From Sandaracinus sp. (GTDB taxonomy: Bacteria > Myxococcota_A > Polyangia > Polyangiales > Houyiibacteriaceae): a stretch of 49,912 bases of DNA. The translations under genes were made by a program, and so were the position numbers. The notes beneath the pieces were generated by a model that did not search any database, had not been told where the DNA came from, and saw nothing but the letters and a program-made list of their open reading frames with translations. This document shows, piece after piece, positions 46,126-49,912 of the stretch. The DNA lies in assembly GCA_020633125.1 (NCBI GenBank), contig JACKEH010000032.1, forward strand, positions 1 through 49,912. The letters are read 5' to 3'. The stretch's first letter is position 1, and each line of letters starts with the position of its first letter.

Positions 46126-46712
46126 CCCGCGTCACGCTCCTCCTCGTGGCCCTCGGATTCGCGACCGCATGCGCCACCGCGCCCGCGACGCCCCCGCTGG
46201 CGCCTTCGACGGAAAACGATCCGGAGCCCTGGGTCGCCGCGCCTCGAACCGAGGGCGTGGCGGGGCGCGCCGTCTCCTTGACCCTCGCGGGCGGGCGCGA
46301 CGAAGCGCGGAGCGTGGCGCTTCGTTTCCTCCGTGCCCTGCGCGACGCCGACGAGGCGACGTTGAGCCAGCTCTTCGACGACCCGGTCGCGCAGATGCAA
46401 CCGAGGCCCAATCCGCCCATCCTGCGTCGCACGCAGCTCTTGGAGCATGCGCTCCGCAACCCTCGCCGAAACGACCTGCGCCCCGACATGGCGCTCGAAG
46501 AGTTCGTGTCGGTCGAGGGAATGGAGGTCACCCCGTTGCGAGAATCCCTCCGAGACGTGCCGAGTGGACTTCGCGGCACGGACTTGCTGGTCACGATCCC
46601 CTTCGAGGCACGCGGCCGCGCGATCCTGCGTTTCTTCGTGCCAGGGTGGCACCAGCGCGGCTCGTTGTTGCTGCGGAGCACCGCGACCGGCTGGCGTGTC
46701 GTCGGCATCTGA
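46122..46712 (+). CDS. Lipoprotein of unknown function
   Basis: 196 residues from the ATG at 46122, overlapping cutA by 4 nt. Signal MTRVTLLLVALGFATACAT gives a lipobox ATAC. The body starts with a Pro/Thr-rich linker, then a compact domain (ALRFLRALRDADEATLSQLF, DPVAQMQPRPNPP, LLVTIPFEARG, LRFFVPGWHQRGSLLLRST). The first part recalls NTF2/SnoaL-like folds, a weak guess. It is probably coupled to cutA in translation. Confidence 0.75.
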   Translation: MTRVTLLLVALGFATACATAPATPPLAPSTENDPEPWVAAPRTEGVAGRAVSLTLAGGRDEARSVALRFLRALRDADEATLSQLFDDPVAQMQPRPNPPILRRTQLLEHALRNPRRNDLRPDMALEEFVSVEGMEVTPLRESLRDVPSGLRGTDLLVTIPFEARGRAILRFFVPGWHQRGSLLLRSTATGWRVVGI

Positions 46713-46827
46713 GAGCGACCCTCTGCACGGATTCGACCCGTGCGAGCGGCGTCCCCTCTTCTTTTTGGCGAGGCGGCGAACGCTCACCCGAAATGCCGGA
46801 TTTCCGCTCGGAGTCCGAGCGTCGGCG

Positions 46828-47634
46828 TCAAAGGTTCGTCGTGCGCACGTGAAGGTTGCGATCGACCACCACGATCGTGCCGTCGTCCATCGACGTCCAA
46901 CCAGGCGCGCTGCCGGCGGGCTCGCCCACGACCATCACGTAGCGCAGCGTCGAGGGACCGCTGGTCGTCGGCGGGAGGTCGCCGGGCGGATCGTGCAAGC
47001 CACGCCGCTCGACGAAGGACATCGGCGCGCCACGCCGCACCGCGTACATGGATCGCCCGTTCGTCAGTACGAGATCCAACCCACTCGTCGGTCCCCGCAC
47101 CTCCGCGACCAAACGGTCGACGAGCGCCACCGCCGAGCGCAGCGCGGTCAACACGGCTTCGTCGTCGGCGTCGGGCCGATCGAGGTGCCCCGCGTCGTGC
47201 AGGAAGCTGAGGATCGTCAGGAAGAAGAGCTCGCTGTCGGTGGTCCCTCGAATGGCGCGCGAGAGGAAGTCCGGAAGCGCCGCGCGAAGCGGCTGCTCGA
47301 TCGCCTCGAAACGCCCGATCGTCCCGAGGTGCGCGAAGAGCCAGCGACGCAACCGGAACGGGTGCGTGTTCTGGGTGCGGAAGTCACCCACGGTGGGCTG
47401 ACGGAGGTGAAGCACCACACAATCCGACACCACGTCGCGTGCGAGCGCCTCCCACTCGACCGGCCCGGTCAGCTGCGGGCGCTTCTTATGAAGCACCTCG
47501 CCGTTTTGGTAGAAGCCGAGGCCCCAGCCCGAGGGCGAAGTGGCGGGCGCGGTCGCGACGACGCCACGCTCCTGGTGGAGCGCCGCCGCCAAGCGGTCCG
47601 ATCGATTCGCCATGTATCCAACGAGTCTCGCCAT
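46828..47634 (-). CDS. Class-II glutamine amidotransferase-like (YafJ-type) protein, catalytic Cys replaced by Ala
   Basis: 268 residues. The fold signature is plain: MARLVGYMANRSDRLAAALH, SGWGLGFYQNGEVLHKKRP, VVLHLRQPTVGDFRTQNTHP, RRWLFAHLGTIGRFEA, GTTDSELFFLTILSFL. It matches the YafJ/GAT-II group of Ntn hydrolases, where a Cys2 nucleophile normally follows Met1 (MCRLLGY). Here the second codon is GCG (Ala), seen directly at the ATG of 47634, so glutaminase activity is unlikely by the usual route. It converges on the lipoprotein gene. Confidence 0.85.
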   Translation of the reverse strand: MARLVGYMANRSDRLAAALHQERGVVATAPATSPSGWGLGFYQNGEVLHKKRPQLTGPVEWEALARDVVSDCVVLHLRQPTVGDFRTQNTHPFRLRRWLFAHLGTIGRFEAIEQPLRAALPDFLSRAIRGTTDSELFFLTILSFLHDAGHLDRPDADDEAVLTALRSAVALVDRLVAEVRGPTSGLDLVLTNGRSMYAVRRGAPMSFVERRGLHDPPGDLPPTTSGPSTLRYVMVVGEPAGSAPGWTSMDDGTIVVVDRNLHVRTTNL

Positions 47635-47843
47635 TCGCCCTGCTCCTTCGCCCCCGATACGCGCCGCGCGTCTTTCTCCTGCGTCTTCCTCGTGCCTCTG
47701 CCGAACGCCGTGAGGGAGGCCTCGCTTCCGCTCCGACGCGATCGTTCGCCGAACGATTCGCGCCGGGGCGTCGCCTTCGAGGCCTCACCCAGCGTCGTCG
47801 TTTCAACCCAGCCCTGCGTTTCGCCGCTTCGGCGGCCTGCGCG

Positions 47844-48074
47844 TCAACGCGCGGAAACGTCAGCCGGAACGGACGCGTCGATCTCCGAAGCGGAAACCGG
47901 ACGCTCCTCGTGACTCGAGGCGTGCATCACGCCGTTCGTACGAAGCACGTCCAACAGACGGCTCGTTCGTGGTTTCACACGACGCCTCTCGAGGCTCACC
48001 GCGACGCGAATCCCGAAGCTTACGACGAGAATGACGGCGAGGATCGAGAGAAGCGCAGGAGAGTCGAAGGACAC
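47844..48074 (-). CDS. Small single-helix membrane protein
   Basis: 76 residues from a GTG at 48074. One helix (PALLSILAVILVVSFGIRVA) is followed by a basic stretch (SLERRRVKPRTSRLLD) and an acidic tail. Codon use looks like real genes, but there is no clear ribosome site. It could be a small envelope or regulatory peptide. Function unknown. Confidence 0.5.
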   Translation of the reverse strand: MSFDSPALLSILAVILVVSFGIRVAVSLERRRVKPRTSRLLDVLRTNGVMHASSHEERPVSASEIDASVPADVSAR

Positions 48075-48223
48075 GCGCGATCACCAGTCCGAAGGATAGC
48101 GGTGCGAGGCCTGCGTCGCCAACGTCGAGTCGCCGCGTCGAGGGGTGAAGCCCGACGCGCGTCGGGACCTGCACGACGGCATGCACGCTTTCGTCGCGCG
48201 CGAAGTACGTCGTGTCTTTCGAT

Positions 48224-49825
48224 TCACGGATCGAAGAGCACCCCAGGGTTGAGCACCGCGTTCGGATCGAGCTCGCGTTTCGCGGCACGCAACGCCATGG
48301 CGAAGGGCTCGGGACGTTGCCGATCGTACCAAGGCCGGTGAAACCGACCCACCGCGTGGTGGTGGGTGATCGTCGCGCCATGTCGCATGAGCGCCTCGCT
48401 CGCCGCCGACTTGATGGCGTCCCATTGCGCGATCTCGGAGCCCGCGCGTGCGGGGGCGATCCACGTGAAGTACGGCGCGGGGCCGTCGGGGTAGACGTGG
48501 GTGAAGCGACAGCTGAGGAAGCCACCGCCCGCGACCTCTTGCATCGCGCCTCGCACGCTCGTGACGACGTCGGCGTGAAGCGCGTCGAAGCGGTCCCACG
48601 TCACCGCCGTCTCGAACGTGTCGACCAAGATGCCGAGCGAGACGAGCACGTTCATCAGGTACGGCGCCTCGACGAAGGCCGCCTTCCACGCGCCCGCCGC
48701 GCCCCCGTCGCCGCTCTTCTCGTCACGCTCCGCGTAGGTCGGCCCCTTCGGCGAGCGCCCGCCGTGATCGCGGCAGAGCTCGAGGGCCCGCTCCATCCAC
48801 GGTTGAAGCGGGTGGTCGGCCGACTCGAAGCCCACGAGGAGCACGTGCGTGCCGTCCGTGGTGACGAAGTTGAGCGCCGCCTCGCGCCGATCGAGGAGGC
48901 GGCAGTTCGTGGGAAAGAGGCCCGATTGGGCGAGCGCGCGCGCAGCCGAGACCGCGTCGCTCCACTCCGAGAAATGAACGCTCGCGGTCGCACGAAACCG
49001 CGGCTTCGGTCGAACGCGCATCCACGCTTCGGTGATCACGCCGAGCGTGCCTTCCGAGCCCAGCAGCATTCGGTCGGGGCTCGGACCCGCGCCGCTGCCG
49101 GGAAGACGGCGACTCTCCCACACGCCGCGAGGCGTCACCGCGCGTACCGACGCCGTCAGATCGTCGACGTGGGTGTAGACGGTGGCGAAGTGGCCGCCGG
49201 CGCGGGTCGCGATCCACCCGCCGAGCGTGGAGTGCTCGAAGCTCTGCGGGAAACACCGCAGCGTCAGGCCGTGCTCCGCGAGCTGGCGTTCGAGCACCGG
49301 CCCGGACGCCCCCGCCTGAATGCGCGCGTGAAGCGAGGTCGGCTCCACCTCGAGCACACGATCGAGCCGGCGCAGATCGAGGCTTAGGGTGCCTGCGTAG
49401 CCGGCGGGCACCCGCGCCTCGATGCCGCCGACCACGCTCGTGCCGCCGCCGTAGGGAATCACCGCGACGCGTGCGTCGGCGGCCCAGTCGAGCGCAGCCA
49501 CGACGTCCGCTTCGCTCGTCGGATGCCCCACCAGATCGGGCGCGGCCGAGAAGTCACCGGCGAAACCACGGAGGATGTCGCGAAACGCGCGGCCGTACGT
49601 GTGCCGCACGCGCTCCTCGCGATCGTCGGTCACGAACGGAAGACTCGCCGGCGGCGCGATCCGCGACGGCTCGAGGCGAACGTCGTCGATCGTCGGAGGA
49701 TCGAAGGGGCCCTTCGGTTCGAAGCCGAGCATGGCTTGGAGCTGGCCTCCGAAGCTCTGCCGCACCTGCCGCGACGGGAACTTGTCCGCCCAGCCCCACC
49801 CCCAGAAGCTCGCTTCGCGTGTCAT
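48224..49825 (-). CDS. agpS: Alkylglycerone-phosphate synthase-like FAD enzyme
   Basis: 533 residues from the ATG at 49825. The N-terminus (FWGWGWADKFPSRQVRQSFG) resembles the WNGWGYND opening of animal AGPS. The FAD-binding (VAO-type) domain shows VIPYGGGTSVVGGIEAR, CFPQSFEHSTLGGWIATRAG, GHFATVYTHVDDL and GSEGTLGVITEAWMRVRP. The C-terminal cap has HGATITHHHAVGRFHRPWYD and RAAKRELDPNAVLNPGVLFD. AGPS swaps the acyl chain of acyl-dihydroxyacetone phosphate for an alkyl ether, starting ether-lipid synthesis; myxobacteria make ether lipids in development. A related D-lactate/glycolate oxidase role is the alternative. Confidence 0.85.
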   Translation of the reverse strand: MTREASFWGWGWADKFPSRQVRQSFGGQLQAMLGFEPKGPFDPPTIDDVRLEPSRIAPPASLPFVTDDREERVRHTYGRAFRDILRGFAGDFSAAPDLVGHPTSEADVVAALDWAADARVAVIPYGGGTSVVGGIEARVPAGYAGTLSLDLRRLDRVLEVEPTSLHARIQAGASGPVLERQLAEHGLTLRCFPQSFEHSTLGGWIATRAGGHFATVYTHVDDLTASVRAVTPRGVWESRRLPGSGAGPSPDRMLLGSEGTLGVITEAWMRVRPKPRFRATASVHFSEWSDAVSAARALAQSGLFPTNCRLLDRREAALNFVTTDGTHVLLVGFESADHPLQPWMERALELCRDHGGRSPKGPTYAERDEKSGDGGAAGAWKAAFVEAPYLMNVLVSLGILVDTFETAVTWDRFDALHADVVTSVRGAMQEVAGGGFLSCRFTHVYPDGPAPYFTWIAPARAGSEIAQWDAIKSAASEALMRHGATITHHHAVGRFHRPWYDRQRPEPFAMALRAAKRELDPNAVLNPGVLFDP

Positions 49826-49912
49826 CGGGGCGCGAGCGTACCAAGTCGCCCCCACCCACGCTCGCGCGTGGGGGCGGCAGTTTCGCCTCCCGCTCCACGG
49901 ACTTACGTCCGT

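Noticed and set aside
46725..46790. Third copy of the TTGCA-loop hairpin element
   Set aside because: A GCACGG/CCGTGC stem and CCTCTTC follow in similar order, but the TTGCA loop and most of the stem differ; left as a candidate only.

Overview
The window looks like chromosomal DNA of a GC-rich myxobacterium-type organism (Myxococcota, probably Polyangia; a Sandaracinus-like lineage is a guess). The pointers are a MYXO-CTERM-type sorting signal, large cytosolic Ser/Thr kinases (one with a zinc ribbon and a C-terminal region like the Myxococcus DUF2378/TIGR02265 family), several lipoproteins with short acidic or DAG-rich linkers, a Cys-rich FG-GAP lipoprotein and an alkylglycerone-phosphate-synthase-like enzyme of ether-lipid synthesis. 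There are no rRNA or tRNA genes, no CRISPR, no phage and no transposase.

Layout. 1-4.9 kb: small lipoprotein and membrane genes, a GNAT acetyltransferase, a broken AraC-type regulator and a metallo-beta-lactamase-fold lipoprotein. 5-11.6 kb: a complex I operon on the minus strand in the order nuoA-B-C-D-G-H-I, without nuoE/F and without nuoJ-N. 12.1-20 kb, mostly plus strand: an AGCS alanine/Na+ symporter with an unusual extracytoplasmic helix-hairpin-helix, a Ser/Thr kinase, Xaa-Pro aminopeptidase and proC. 20.1-23 kb: a minus-strand operon of a MinD/ParA-DnaJ-like-HTH fusion, maf and yggS with 4-nt GTGA overlaps. 23.2-29.5 kb: HNH endonuclease, a 13-bp tandem array, two CAP-domain secreted proteins, Dps, YgfZ, an A-type Fe-S carrier and ribosomal protein L25. 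29.6-38.3 kb: a 1,116-residue kinase, an amidase fused through a MYXO-CTERM/lipobox hairpin to a second lipoprotein-like module, a nitronate monooxygenase and a tandem SDR protein. 38.5-49.8 kb: FG-GAP lipoprotein, ndk, a GT-C type membrane glycosyltransferase, mdh, cutA, a class-II glutamine-amidotransferase relative lacking its nucleophile, and the alkylglycerone-phosphate-synthase-like gene.

Intergenic space is rich in structured repeats. At least four families are visible: a perfect 30-bp inverted repeat with 105-bp centre, a MITE-like element with CAGCAGCCTGC ends, a hairpin element whose two copies show a compensatory base pair, and a GC-rich GAGGTTTCCCC element. Five genes (araC-like, parA-like, FG-GAP, glycosyltransferase, mdh) carry apparent single-base frameshifts, some in tight clusters. 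Because mdh is a housekeeping gene, sequence or assembly indels are at least as likely as true pseudogenes, and protein calls at those places should be read with that in mind.
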